64,000 nt of DNA from NCBI GenBank assembly GCA_963677815.1, contig OY782499.1:1674001-1738000 (forward strand). The letters are read 5' to 3'. A program made the position numbers and the translations under genes. The notes under the pieces were generated by a model. That model was not told the origin of the DNA and did no database searches. It saw only the letters and a list, made by a program, of their open reading frames with translations. This DNA comes from JAEKNW01 sp963677815 (GTDB lineage: Bacteria > Cloacimonadota > Cloacimonadia > Cloacimonadales > JAFGVF01). How positions within the stretch are numbered: position 1 is the first letter of the stretch; each line of letters begins with the position of its first letter. Positions 1-9,110 of this stretch are shown here, one piece after another.

Positions 1-1
1 T

Positions 2-1390
2 TATGGTCTTGGTGATTATCATTACAGAGATTATACTGAAGCAAGTGATTTAGAAACCTATCCATATATACTTAAAGATGGTGATATCCCGGTTATCTAT
101 GCAAAAAACTTCTTCTTGAATAATGAAGGTATAAATTCTGCTGTTAATTCTACAAACTTTAAAATTTATGCAAAATGGGGCTTCTCAGGTCAGTATGGTA
201 ATGCACCAACATCTTCTACAGGTGCTTTTGAATATACTGATAATCCTTATGATACAGAGATTGGTCGTGTACTTAATGAAGCTGACGGTAAAGACTATTA
301 TTCTGAAATTGTTGCTTATGATTTACGTTTTGATGATGAACCATATGATTTCTATGCATTATCCCAAGATCCTGAAAATATAGTTACTCACGATGATGGA
401 ACTGAATGGTTACGTGTACCAAAAAATAGTGTTTGGGCAATTTCAAGAGGTTTAGAATTAGGAAACCTTGAAAATGGACTACATAAATTTGAAGTTTCAG
501 CAGTTGACTTACAATATGAAAGTGACCCAACACCAGCTGTCTTTGAATTTGAATTAATAAATTATATACCTAAATCAGAAAGACAAAGCACTCTTGTGAT
601 TGATGCTTCTACATTCTCTGTAACAGCAGGTGATTACATGGCTGCACATGCTGATTCAGTTTATATGAATGCTCTTAACGATTTTGCTAATGTTGATTTC
701 TGGGAAAGATTAGACTTACAAGTTAACTCAGGTCTTTCTGCTCAAAAATACGGTATTCCTTATCCAGATTTGTTAAAATATAAGACTATTATTTACCGTG
801 AAGAATCAAGCTCAAATACAGAAAACATAGTTTATGATCACGATGCTTTGAAACTTTTCCTTAATAATGGTGGTAATTTAGTAATCTCTGCAGCATCTAA
901 CTTAAAGGGTATTAATGATCAATTCGTTAATAAAAATAAGAATATCTTTAGAAAATACTTTGGTATTCAGTATGAACTAGATGCAATCATTGCTCATAGT
1001 TTAGCATCAGAACCATATATTTTAGGAGCAAATCCTACTGAATCTGCAAGTAGTATTGGTAGTTTACCAGATTTTAACTTACAAGTAGGTCCATATAGTT
1101 TCTTAATAAATCTTTATGGTGGTTTGTATAATTTCTCTTACTTTGCTGAAGATTACGCTGAACCTGGTGATACTCAAACTCAGGTTCTCTACAGATCTGT
1201 TGCTAAAGAAGTTGCAGTTGGAACACCATATGCTCCTCAAAACCAAGAAACATTTGATAGGTTTAACAACTTAGCATTTGCTATTTCAAAAGTTACTGCC
1301 CAAAACAGATGTATTATGACTTCTTTCCCAATTTCATTTATGGAAGAAGAAGAGGTTAAACAGTTCTTTAATGAAATCTTAAATGATTAA
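2..1390 (+). CDS. Partial large surface/secreted protein, C-terminal part (5' end outside window)
   Basis: The reading frame is open from base 2 to the TAA at 1388-1390, so the gene starts upstream of the window. A TTG at 116 is only an internal codon. About 462 residues are visible. They are rich in Asn, Asp, Tyr and Ser, as in secreted proteins of FCB bacteria. The first half looks like an Ig-like or carbohydrate-binding-like beta region. Around 1-based residues 190-300 of the visible part there is an alpha/beta region with a GGNLVISAAS stretch. That recalls glutamine-amidotransferase-like domains found in large surface proteins, but this is only an impression. No catalytic triad and no sorting tail are visible. 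Function unknown. A strong terminator follows 22 bases after the stop. Confidence 0.75.
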   Translation, partial: YGLGDYHYRDYTEASDLETYPYILKDGDIPVIYAKNFFLNNEGINSAVNSTNFKIYAKWGFSGQYGNAPTSSTGAFEYTDNPYDTEIGRVLNEADGKDYYSEIVAYDLRFDDEPYDFYALSQDPENIVTHDDGTEWLRVPKNSVWAISRGLELGNLENGLHKFEVSAVDLQYESDPTPAVFEFELINYIPKSERQSTLVIDASTFSVTAGDYMAAHADSVYMNALNDFANVDFWERLDLQVNSGLSAQKYGIPYPDLLKYKTIIYREESSSNTENIVYDHDALKLFLNNGGNLVISAASNLKGINDQFVNKNKNIFRKYFGIQYELDAIIAHSLASEPYILGANPTESASSIGSLPDFNLQVGPYSFLINLYGGLYNFSYFAEDYAEPGDTQTQVLYRSVAKEVAVGTPYAPQNQETFDRFNNLAFAISKVTAQNRCIMTSFPISFMEEEEVKQFFNEILND

Positions 1391-1412
1391 TTTAAAATAG
1401 AATGTAAATAAC

Positions 1413-1447
1413 AAAAGATGGCAACTTAGACGGTTGCCATCTTTTTT
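1413..1447 (+). terminator. Rho-independent terminator
   Basis: A perfect 13-bp stem (AAAAGATGGCAAC paired with GTTGCCATCTTTT), a 7-base loop and a run of Ts lie just after the partial surface-protein gene. Confidence 0.92.
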
Positions 1448-1466
1448 GCTATAAAAAGGAGAAAAT

Positions 1467-2366
1467 ATGAAAAAGAATTTATTTAGAAGCTTATTATTAC
1501 TTGGCTTAATACTATTTACACTTGCTTGTTCTAGTAATAAAGTTGATCCACTTGATGGAGGAGAAATGATGTTTTGGAAGGTCTCTGATGGAGATTCTTC
1601 AGTATATCTACTTGGCTCAATCCATTTTGGAAAGGCTGAGTTTTTCCCTATGCCAGATCTTATAGAAAAGGCATATTCTCAAAGCAATATTTTAGGTGTT
1701 GAAGTAAATATGCTGGCTGTGGATCAAATGGCTATGCAAAATTTTATGATGCAAAATATGTATTATCAGGATGGAAGTAAATTGTTAGACCATCTTAGTC
1801 CTGACACGCAAGCTTTACTTGAAGATTTTCTTAAGACTAAGGGTATGGATTTAGCCATGTTTGCAGGAATGAAACCAGGTGCTCTAATTTTAACTATTTC
1901 TGGTATAGAAGCTCAAAATGCTGGACTTGACCCTCAATATGGAATCGATATGCACTATCTAATCAAAGCTCAGCAAGAAGGGAAAAATATTGTAGAATTT
2001 GAAAGCATTCAGAGTCAAATGGATATGATGTTTGGTAATGATGAACTTGCTGAAGGAATGCTCTACTCTACATTAAAAGAAGCTTCAAAGTTTCAAACAA
2101 TGATGGATTCATTATCAAGTATTTGGAAAGCTGGAGATGCCAAAGCTATGGGTAGCATGCTCTCTTCTTACGAGACCCCCCAAGAGAAGTTGTATTTAGA
2201 TACTTTATTTGGTGAAAGAGATGTAAATATGACTAATAAAATTGAAGAAATGCTAGAAAATAATGATAATGCATTTATAATTTTAGGTGCTGGTCATTAT
2301 ACTAATGATACTGGAATTATTAATAGACTTAACCAAGAAAACAAATATGAAATAATAAAATACTAG
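1467..2366 (+). CDS. TraB/GumN-family lipoprotein
   Basis: The 299-residue product starts with a lipoprotein signal: a hydrophobic stretch followed by lipobox LTLAC with the lipidated Cys at position 21. The mature part has the TraB/GumN/PrgY-family signatures. These are a GSIHFG motif near residues 50-55 with an acidic EVN stretch after it, and a second GAGHY motif near the C-terminus. Family members are thought to be metal-dependent proteases or peptide-binding proteins (TIKI-like), but the bacterial role is poorly known. AAAGGAG lies a few bases before the ATG. The gene stands between two strong terminators, so it is probably monocistronic. Confidence 0.85.
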   Translation: MKKNLFRSLLLLGLILFTLACSSNKVDPLDGGEMMFWKVSDGDSSVYLLGSIHFGKAEFFPMPDLIEKAYSQSNILGVEVNMLAVDQMAMQNFMMQNMYYQDGSKLLDHLSPDTQALLEDFLKTKGMDLAMFAGMKPGALILTISGIEAQNAGLDPQYGIDMHYLIKAQQEGKNIVEFESIQSQMDMMFGNDELAEGMLYSTLKEASKFQTMMDSLSSIWKAGDAKAMGSMLSSYETPQEKLYLDTLFGERDVNMTNKIEEMLENNDNAFIILGAGHYTNDTGIINRLNQENKYEIIKY

Positions 2367-2416
2367 CTTATAACTAGGAAGATTATCTATCATTTAATTT
2401 TCTTATTGACATGATT

Positions 2417-2455
2417 AAGCAAGAACTTTTCATAACCTAAAAGTTCTTGCTTTTT
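2417..2455 (+). terminator. Rho-independent terminator
   Basis: A perfect 14-bp stem (AAGCAAGAACTTTT with AAAAGTTCTTGCTT), an 8-base loop and trailing Ts lie after the TraB-family gene. Confidence 0.9.
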
Positions 2456-2481
2456 CTATTTAAATTAGGAGTTTTAATATA

Positions 2482-3717
2482 ATGCATTTAGCTGTAGATT
2501 TACACTCCCATTCTGGTTATGCTGGTGGAGTAGGTACCATCTCTTTAGAAGATGTTTCGAAAACTATGAAGATGAAAGGGATAAATGTTTTTGGAACTGG
2601 TGATGTCTTGTTACCCCAAAGATATGGTGAACTTGAAGAATTGTTGATAGACCTAGGGAATGGATTATTTAAACTTACTAAAGATGACCCTTCCTATTTT
2701 CTCTTGCAAACAGAGGTTATATTTACAGTTAAATTAGAAGGCTACAAACACAAAATTATTGCTCATCATATAATCCTGTTTCCTGATTTTCCTTCAGTAA
2801 AGAAGTGTGCTGAGTTAATGGATAAATGGGGACAGAAAAATACTATAGGTAGGCCTTTTATAGTATCTGAAAACAGAGATGAAATGATATCAAGAATGAA
2901 AGAAATAATCGCTATTCACCCTGAAATAGAAATCATTCCTGCCCATATAATGACTCCTGATGGAGTGATGGGTTGTAAGAATATGCTTCATGATATTGAA
3001 GAGTTTTATGGTGAATTTATGGGACATATCCATGCTGTTGAAACAGGACTTAGTGCTGACCCTCAACTTCTAGAACAAATACCAAAAATAGCAGATTTAA
3101 CTTTCATATCTAATAGTGACTGTCATAGTTCTGCTTATAATAGAATTGGTAGAGAATTTACTATTTTGGAAGTTCAAGAAGAATCTTATAGTCAGATAAT
3201 TAAAGCAATAAGAGAAAATAGAGTTGTTTTAACAGCTGAGTTTAATCCTGCTGAAGGGCGTTATTATAAAACTGGTCATGCCAGTAAAAGGCATCAGAAT
3301 AAAGAGGTTTATTTAATCCAACCACATTCTAGTGAGGACCTAATATGTCCTATTTGTAATAAAAAGATGACATTAGGTGTTTTAGATAGGGTGAATCAAC
3401 TAAAAGACATTAAAATAGTCCCCAAGAAAAGAAAGGCTATTCATCTAATACCTTTAGTGGAAGTAATTAGCAATTCCCTAAATTTGAAGACTGTGACTTC
3501 TAGGAAAGTTACTAAAATTTATGAAGAAATTATTAGACATTTTTCCAGTGAAATTAGATTATGGTTATCAAATATAGATGAGATTAATAGGACTTTATCA
3601 AACAAGATTCCTAACGAAACATTGGAGTCCATTTTAGCTGTTAAAAATGAAGAATTTGAGTTTTCTCCACCTGGTTTTGATGGCGAATATGGAAATTTAA
3701 TTATTAACAAAAAATAA
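2482..3717 (+). CDS. Endonuclease Q-type PHP-domain DNA repair nuclease
   Basis: The 411-residue protein opens with a PHP metal-binding motif (DLHSHSG, HxH at residues 8 and 10). Further PHP motifs are GTGDVL, EIIPAHIMTP and SNSDCHS. After residue 250 comes the region that in endonuclease Q carries a small zinc domain, here with CPICNKKMTLGVLDRV, and the C-terminal signature PPGFDGEYG. EndoQ, known from Thermococcales and some Bacillus, nicks DNA 5' of deaminated bases (uracil, hypoxanthine, xanthine) and abasic sites. Only one CxxC pair is visible, so the second half of the usual zinc site may use the nearby His residues or be lost. It is the first gene of a long co-directional run. Confidence 0.85.
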   Translation: MHLAVDLHSHSGYAGGVGTISLEDVSKTMKMKGINVFGTGDVLLPQRYGELEELLIDLGNGLFKLTKDDPSYFLLQTEVIFTVKLEGYKHKIIAHHIILFPDFPSVKKCAELMDKWGQKNTIGRPFIVSENRDEMISRMKEIIAIHPEIEIIPAHIMTPDGVMGCKNMLHDIEEFYGEFMGHIHAVETGLSADPQLLEQIPKIADLTFISNSDCHSSAYNRIGREFTILEVQEESYSQIIKAIRENRVVLTAEFNPAEGRYYKTGHASKRHQNKEVYLIQPHSSEDLICPICNKKMTLGVLDRVNQLKDIKIVPKKRKAIHLIPLVEVISNSLNLKTVTSRKVTKIYEEIIRHFSSEIRLWLSNIDEINRTLSNKIPNETLESILAVKNEEFEFSPPGFDGEYGNLIINKK

Positions 3718-3744
3718 AATATAATTGTACTTATGGAGGTACAC

Positions 3745-4989
3745 ATGGAAATCCGAGATTTTATACCAAAAAGATTTGAAAAACTTAATGAACAGTTAAA
3801 AAACAATGAAGCTGTAATTTTATTCTCTAATGCCCCTGCTCAAGGTGTTAACCGTTTTGAACAAGATAAAAACTTCCTCTATTTTACTGGGCTTGAGATT
3901 CCAAACGCTCGATTAGTTATAACAAAAGTTGGTGATAAGCTTAATTCTATTCTTTATATAGAAAGAAATATTCCAGAAAGAATAGTCTGGGATGGAGCTA
4001 AGATGTACCCAGAAGAAGCTAGGGAAATTTCTACAATAAAAGCTGTTCAATTTACTGATCAATTTGAAGCAAACATATCTGATGTTTTAGCTTTTAGCGG
4101 TGTTAAAAAAGTATATTTGAACTATAATGTTGCTCCATTAACTAATGCTCTCGATGAAAGATTAACTTTTGTAGATCAATTAAACAAAAGAATTCCAAGT
4201 TTAGAAATAGCCAACTTTATTGATGTTGTAAGACCACTTAGGGAAATAAAAGATGAATTCGAACTTGAACAAATGCAAAAAGCCATAGATGTGACTGGTG
4301 AAGGATTAGATGTAATATTTAACTTTGCAGAAGCTGGTATGTTTGAATTTGAATTAGAAGCGATGCTCTATAATGAAATGCTTTCAAATGGCTTTAGATT
4401 CTGGGGATTTACACCTATCATTGCTAATGGTAAAAATGCAGCTACTCTTCATTATATAGATAATGATACTGAAATTGCTCAAGATGCTATGGTCCTATGT
4501 GATGTTGGAGCTTCTTGTTATGGTTATAGTGCTGATATCACTAGAACTTTCCCAATTGGAGAAAAGTTTACTCCAAGAGCAAAAGAAGTCTACCAAGCTG
4601 TATTAGATGTTCAAAAAGAAATTATTGCTATGATTAAACCAGGTGTAACAATGATTCAGTTGAACGAAAAAACAAATGAGTTAATCACTAAAGCTTGTCA
4701 TAAACTTGGCTTAATTGAAGAAGATAAAGATTTTAGAAAATACTATATGCACTCAATTGGTCACCATTTGGGTTTAGATACTCATGATGTAGGTACTAGG
4801 ACTTCAACTCTTAAAGCAGGTATGGTAATCACAGTTGAACCAGGTCTTTATATTTCTGATGAATCAATAGGTGTAAGAATTGAAGACGATATTCTTGTAA
4901 CAGAAGATGGACACAGAGTTTTATCTGAATCTATTCCTAAAGAAGTAGAAGAACTTGAAATTATAAGAAAGGCTGCTTTGAATCGATGA
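3745..4989 (+). CDS. pepP: Xaa-Pro aminopeptidase (peptidase M24B)
   Basis: This enzyme removes N-terminal residues from peptides that have proline in second position. I place the start at the ATG at 3745 because GGAGG sits 5 bases before it. The in-frame ATG at 3733 would put that site inside the gene. The product has 414 residues: an N-terminal AMP_N domain (about 1-150) and a C-terminal pita-bread M24 domain. The metal ligands appear in the usual order: two Asp (CDVGASCYGYSADITRTF region), His in HSIGHHLGLD, Glu in TVEPGLYI and Glu in GVRIEDD. The stop overlaps the coaD start as ATGA, which suggests translational coupling. Confidence 0.9.
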   Translation: MEIRDFIPKRFEKLNEQLKNNEAVILFSNAPAQGVNRFEQDKNFLYFTGLEIPNARLVITKVGDKLNSILYIERNIPERIVWDGAKMYPEEAREISTIKAVQFTDQFEANISDVLAFSGVKKVYLNYNVAPLTNALDERLTFVDQLNKRIPSLEIANFIDVVRPLREIKDEFELEQMQKAIDVTGEGLDVIFNFAEAGMFEFELEAMLYNEMLSNGFRFWGFTPIIANGKNAATLHYIDNDTEIAQDAMVLCDVGASCYGYSADITRTFPIGEKFTPRAKEVYQAVLDVQKEIIAMIKPGVTMIQLNEKTNELITKACHKLGLIEEDKDFRKYYMHSIGHHLGLDTHDVGTRTSTLKAGMVITVEPGLYISDESIGVRIEDDILVTEDGHRVLSESIPKEVEELEIIRKAALNR

Positions 4990-5471
4990 ATAATAAAAAA
5001 ATAGCCATTTATCCAGGAACATTTGACCCAATTACTTTAGGGCATGTTAATATTGTTCAAAAAGCTTCAGAAATGTTCGATGAAGTGGTAATGGCAATAG
5101 CTAAAGACAACTATAAAGAAACTTTTTTCTCACTAGAAGAAAGAACTAAGCTATGCCAAGAAGCCTTGAAAGATATCCCTAATGCCAGGGCTGAATCTTT
5201 TGAAGGACTGGTCGTAGATTTTGCTAAAAAGTTAGGAACCAATATCATGATTAGGGGCTTAAGAGCTGTTTCTGATTTTGAGTATGAGCTTCAATTAGCT
5301 TTGATGAATAAAAAGCTATCAAATGAAATCGAAACTATCTTTTTAGTTCCAAGATTTGATTATCTCTATCTCTCTTCAAGTATGGTTAGAAACATAGCTG
5401 CTGTAGATGGAGATGTAGAAACACTAGTTCCTAAATGTGTTGCTGAAGTTTTAAAGAAAAAGGTTAAATAA
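4986..5471 (+). CDS. coaD: Phosphopantetheine adenylyltransferase
   Basis: CoaD transfers AMP from ATP to 4'-phosphopantetheine, the next-to-last step of coenzyme A synthesis. The 161-residue length is exactly typical. The N-terminal nucleotidyltransferase motif YPGTFDPITLGH (residues 9-20, with TxGH at 17-20) and the C-terminal YLSSSMVRNIA motif, equivalent to the usual SSxxVR signature, are both present, as is RGLRAVSDFEYE. The ATG overlaps the pepP stop, and dnaB follows 5 bases after the stop. Confidence 0.96.
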   Translation: MNNKKIAIYPGTFDPITLGHVNIVQKASEMFDEVVMAIAKDNYKETFFSLEERTKLCQEALKDIPNARAESFEGLVVDFAKKLGTNIMIRGLRAVSDFEYELQLALMNKKLSNEIETIFLVPRFDYLYLSSSMVRNIAAVDGDVETLVPKCVAEVLKKKVK

Positions 5472-5476
5472 ATAAA

Positions 5477-6823
5477 ATGAGTCAAACAACAGATAGAGTA
5501 CTCCCTTATGATGTAAACGCCGAAGCAGCAGTCTTAAGTGCAATGATGCTAGACAATGTGGCTGCTTCAACAGCCATATCTGAACTGGAGGATAAATACT
5601 TCTATAGAACTGCTCATAAATTGATTTTTCAGACTATGAAAGAACTCTACAGAGACAGCATAGAAATAGATTTAGTTACCCTTTCAGCAAGACTACAACC
5701 AAATAATATGATTGAGAAGGTTGGAGGTTCTGATTATCTGAACAAGGTGTCTGATTTTGTTCTTTCAACAGCCAACCTATCTTATCACCTTAAATTAGTA
5801 AAAGAAAAAGCCCTCTTAAGAGAATTAATTGTTACATCCAATAACATCATCGAAAAGTGCTACTCAGCAGAAGAAAATGTCGAAGAGATAGTTGATGGTG
5901 CAGAACAAATGATTTATGATGTTACTAATAAAAGATCTGGTTCTTACTTTAAAGACATAGCTTCTATAATGGGAACTACTTTAGAAAACATCAATGAGGT
6001 TGCCACCTCACATACTTCTGTGATTGGTGTATCTACTGGTTTTACTGATTTAGATAGAAAAACAGGTGGTTTTAAGTCTGGTCAGTTAATTATTTTGGCT
6101 GCTAGACCTGCTATGGGTAAGACAGCTCTGGCTCTAAATATTGCTTTTAATGCTATTACCCATCATAATAAGAAAGTAGCAATCTTCACTATGGAGATGG
6201 AAGGTGATGAACTCTTGAAAAGAATGTTATCTGCTGCTTCTGAAGTTCCAATGGATGCTATTCTTAAGGGCTTCGGTATGACAGAGGATAAAATGATGAG
6301 GATTACTAATTATGGTATGATGTTATCAGAGAAGAAACTCTTTATAGATGATTCTGGTACTAACTCTCCTCTGGATATTCGTGCTAAATTAAGAAGACTT
6401 AAAGCAGAGACAAAAGGTTTAGATTTGGTCTTGATAGATTATCTGCAACTTATGTCTTCCCAAAGATTTAAAGATAATAGACAACAAGAAATTGCTGAAA
6501 TATCTAGGTCTTTAAAGATTTTAGCAAAAGAACTTGAAGTCCCTGTTATAGCCTTATCTCAGTTGAATCGTGGTTTAGAATCAAGAACTGATAAAAGACC
6601 ACAGCTTGCTGACTTGAGAGAATCTGGAGCGATTGAACAGGATGCTGATATGGTAATGTTTATTTACAGGGATGAATATTACAATGAAGATTCTCCTGAA
6701 AAAGGTATTGCTGAAGTAATAATTGGTAAAAATAGACATGGTGCCGTAGGAACTACTAAGTTACTCTTTGTACCTCATTTAACTGCTTTCAGAAATCTAG
6801 AAAGAATACCTACTGAAGTATAA
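5477..6823 (+). CDS. dnaB: Replicative DNA helicase DnaB
   Basis: The 448-residue protein has the standard DnaB layout. An N-terminal primase-interacting domain (about 1-110, starting with the typical VNAEAAVLSAMM) is followed by a linker and a RecA-like motor. In the motor, Walker A AARPAMGKT has its Lys at 215, Walker B is LDLVLIDYLQLM, and SQLNRGLESR and RESGAIEQDADM lie near the end. DnaB unwinds DNA ahead of the replisome and recruits primase. No intein or insertion is visible and the length is normal. It lies between coaD and an MlaE-type permease gene, 1 base apart from the latter. Confidence 0.96.
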   Translation: MSQTTDRVLPYDVNAEAAVLSAMMLDNVAASTAISELEDKYFYRTAHKLIFQTMKELYRDSIEIDLVTLSARLQPNNMIEKVGGSDYLNKVSDFVLSTANLSYHLKLVKEKALLRELIVTSNNIIEKCYSAEENVEEIVDGAEQMIYDVTNKRSGSYFKDIASIMGTTLENINEVATSHTSVIGVSTGFTDLDRKTGGFKSGQLIILAARPAMGKTALALNIAFNAITHHNKKVAIFTMEMEGDELLKRMLSAASEVPMDAILKGFGMTEDKMMRITNYGMMLSEKKLFIDDSGTNSPLDIRAKLRRLKAETKGLDLVLIDYLQLMSSQRFKDNRQQEIAEISRSLKILAKELEVPVIALSQLNRGLESRTDKRPQLADLRESGAIEQDADMVMFIYRDEYYNEDSPEKGIAEVIIGKNRHGAVGTTKLLFVPHLTAFRNLERIPTEV

Positions 6824-6824
6824 G

Positions 6825-7565
6825 ATGGGATTTTTAGCTAAATTAGGCTCTTTCATAATCTTCAATAGTAAAGTTCTTAGAGAAGTTCCTTATATTTTTA
6901 AGAGACGCTACTATTTTCTCAGGATATGTAAGAAAATCGGACTTGATTCTCTCTGGTTGATTATCATAACTTCAATTTTTACAGGTTTCGTAACTGCCTT
7001 ACAAGCTATTTATCAAACTAGAGGACGGATACCATTATCATATCTTGGAGTGTTGGTTGAAAAGTCTGTAGTTATTGAATTAGCTCCTGTACTGACTGCC
7101 TTAGTCTTAACAGGAAAAATAGGTGCTGCATTAGCTGCAGAAATTGGAACAATGAAGGTAACAGAGCAAGTCGATGCCTTAGAATCAATGGCTGTATCAC
7201 CTTTTAACTTCTTATATATGCCTAGAATTGTAGCTGGTGCTATCATGGTACCTCTATTAACAATTTTCTCAATGTTAGTAGGTATTATGTCTGGTTATGC
7301 TTTTTCAGTTTTGAAGTATAAAATATCCTTTTATAGCTTTTTTTCTAATATGCAGAATTATTTTACAATGAGTGATATCTCAGGAGGTTTGATAAAAGCC
7401 TTAGCTTTTGGCCTAACCATAACCTCTATAGCATGTTATGAAGGCGATAGAACAGGGAATGGTTCAGAAGGAGTAGGAATATCAACTACAAACACTGTTG
7501 TGTATTCTTCAATCATGATTTTGGTCTTAGATTTCTTTGTAGCATGGATTATGTTTGGATTATAA
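6825..7565 (+). CDS. mlaE: MlaE-family ABC transporter permease
   Basis: The 246-residue membrane protein has about five or six hydrophobic segments and the MlaE/YrbE permease signature. Visible parts are TSIFTGFVTALQAIYQ, ELAPVLTALVLTGKIGAALAAEIGTMKVTEQVDALESM and a conserved VAGAIMVPLLT block. In the Mla system MlaE works with the ATPase MlaF and the substrate-binding MlaD to move phospholipids between the inner and outer membranes. Neither partner gene lies next to it here, so it may be encoded apart from them. The neighbour downstream starts 1 base after the stop. Confidence 0.88.
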   Translation: MGFLAKLGSFIIFNSKVLREVPYIFKRRYYFLRICKKIGLDSLWLIIITSIFTGFVTALQAIYQTRGRIPLSYLGVLVEKSVVIELAPVLTALVLTGKIGAALAAEIGTMKVTEQVDALESMAVSPFNFLYMPRIVAGAIMVPLLTIFSMLVGIMSGYAFSVLKYKISFYSFFSNMQNYFTMSDISGGLIKALAFGLTITSIACYEGDRTGNGSEGVGISTTNTVVYSSIMILVLDFFVAWIMFGL

Positions 7566-7566
7566 T

Positions 7567-8628
7567 ATGAAAAAAAGTAACATACTTATATTAATAGTGA
7601 TTTTATTAATTATTTTGGCTTGTGCCAAGAAAGAAGAAGTTGAAGTTCATGTAATAGAAACTAGTGATGAAATAGTTGTTTCAGATACTCTTTACATTCT
7701 TGCAACAAAAGATTTTTTTGAATTATCTTTAGTTGATTCAATCTCTCATTGTTTTTTAGAAGATAGTAAGACTTTACTAATCTGGGAAAATGGGGGTAAT
7801 AAGAAAGAGATTATCGATAAGTTAGCAGAAAGTAGTTTTTATCATTACCCTGATGTAGTAATGGGGTTATCAAATGTTTTTCTGACGGAATTAGATAGCC
7901 TTGGTATTTTTCAGGAGCTTGACAATGTCTTTTTTTCCAATGTTAGGTCTAATAATAGATTTGATAAGAATAAGCGATTTGTCCCCTACCAATACTCTTA
8001 TTTAGCCCTCTTGAAAAAAACAAGTAATCCTGATATACTTCCAAACAGTTTCGGGGTTATGCAAAAAGAGGAATACTTTGATAAGATTATTATACCTGAT
8101 GCTTTATCAACAGAAACAGGAAGAGCATTATTCAATAACATAGAAGGAATATTTAAGTTCCATGGTTATGCTGCTTGTTGGAATAGAATTAAGGGTAGTC
8201 TTTATACTATTACAGAATCTGAAGAAGAGGCTTTTGATATCTTTTGGGAGAAGGATGATAAATACCTTTTCGCACCCGTTACAAAAATAATTGAGGGATA
8301 TGAACCTGGATATAAAGCAACAATGGACTTCACTTATTTATCTGAAGGCTCTTATAAGCTAATTCATTCAGTAGCTATTACTCAAAGATGCAGAAATAAT
8401 GAGAAGGCTGAAGTTTTCTTATTATGGCTTCATAAACCAGAAAGTCAATCACTTATTGTCAAGAAAACTAACTGGTATCCTATTCTTGAAATCGCAGAGA
8501 AAAGTCCTGGACACAGAATAGTTGATTATCCTGAAGTAGTTATGAATAGTAAAATAAATCAAAAAATAGTTTCTAAATATTTAGCTGACTGGTTAGATTA
8601 TTGGAAAATATATAGAGAGAAGTTTTAA
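7567..8628 (+). CDS. Extracellular solute-binding lipoprotein, thiamine-binding (TbpA)-like
   Basis: I start the gene at the ATG at 7567, one base after the mlaE stop. An in-frame TTG at 7555 would lie inside mlaE and spoil the signal peptide. The 353-residue product has a lipoprotein signal with lipobox IILAC (Cys19). The body resembles periplasmic-binding-protein type 2 proteins of the TbpA/iron-binding group. It begins TLYILATKDFFE, has YPDVVMGLSNVF early and IIPDALSTETGRALF in the middle, and ends with the WYPILE block typical near the C-terminus of that group. No ABC ATPase or cognate permease is adjacent, so the substrate is uncertain. Confidence 0.7.
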   Translation: MKKSNILILIVILLIILACAKKEEVEVHVIETSDEIVVSDTLYILATKDFFELSLVDSISHCFLEDSKTLLIWENGGNKKEIIDKLAESSFYHYPDVVMGLSNVFLTELDSLGIFQELDNVFFSNVRSNNRFDKNKRFVPYQYSYLALLKKTSNPDILPNSFGVMQKEEYFDKIIIPDALSTETGRALFNNIEGIFKFHGYAACWNRIKGSLYTITESEEEAFDIFWEKDDKYLFAPVTKIIEGYEPGYKATMDFTYLSEGSYKLIHSVAITQRCRNNEKAEVFLLWLHKPESQSLIVKKTNWYPILEIAEKSPGHRIVDYPEVVMNSKINQKIVSKYLADWLDYWKIYREKF

Positions 8629-9092
8629 TGGAAAAGAAATTTAAAGTAGTATTATATCAACCTGAGATACCAAGTAACACTGGAAATATTGGAAGAATTT
8701 GTGTAGGAGCAAATCTAGAATTACATATCATTAAACCAATGAGATTCTTGCTTAATGATAAATTAGTCAAACGTGCAGGATTAGATTATTGGCATAAACT
8801 TGATATCACTATTCATGATTCTCTTGCTGACTTCTTAGAAAAATATCCAGATATTAATGTATATTATTGTACTACTAAGACAGAACGAAACTATACAAGT
8901 GTTAACTATAAAAAGGGAGATGCTTTTATATTTGGTCCTGAATCAAGAGGCATACCTGAAGATATTTTGTTTAGTAATAGAGAAAGAAATATTACTATTC
9001 CTATGACTGGGGAGATTAGATCAATCAATCTATCCAATAGTGTGGCAATAATATTGTTTGAAGCATTAAGACAAATAGATTTTAAATTTTAA
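8628..9092 (+). CDS. trmL: tRNA (cytidine/uridine-34 2'-O)-methyltransferase TrmL
   Basis: The 154-residue SPOUT-fold enzyme methylates the ribose of the wobble nucleotide in tRNA-Leu species using S-adenosylmethionine. All three SpoU motifs are visible: PEIPSNTGNIGRICVGAN at the N-terminus, IFGPESRGIP in the middle and IPMTGEIRSINLSNSVAI near the end, which forms the trefoil knot. Length and lack of an extra RNA-binding domain match TrmL rather than TrmH. The ATG overlaps the TAA of the upstream gene by one base. Confidence 0.93.
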   Translation: MEKKFKVVLYQPEIPSNTGNIGRICVGANLELHIIKPMRFLLNDKLVKRAGLDYWHKLDITIHDSLADFLEKYPDINVYYCTTKTERNYTSVNYKKGDAFIFGPESRGIPEDILFSNRERNITIPMTGEIRSINLSNSVAIILFEALRQIDFKF

Positions 9093-9110
9093 TAAAATAA
9101 AGGGATTATA

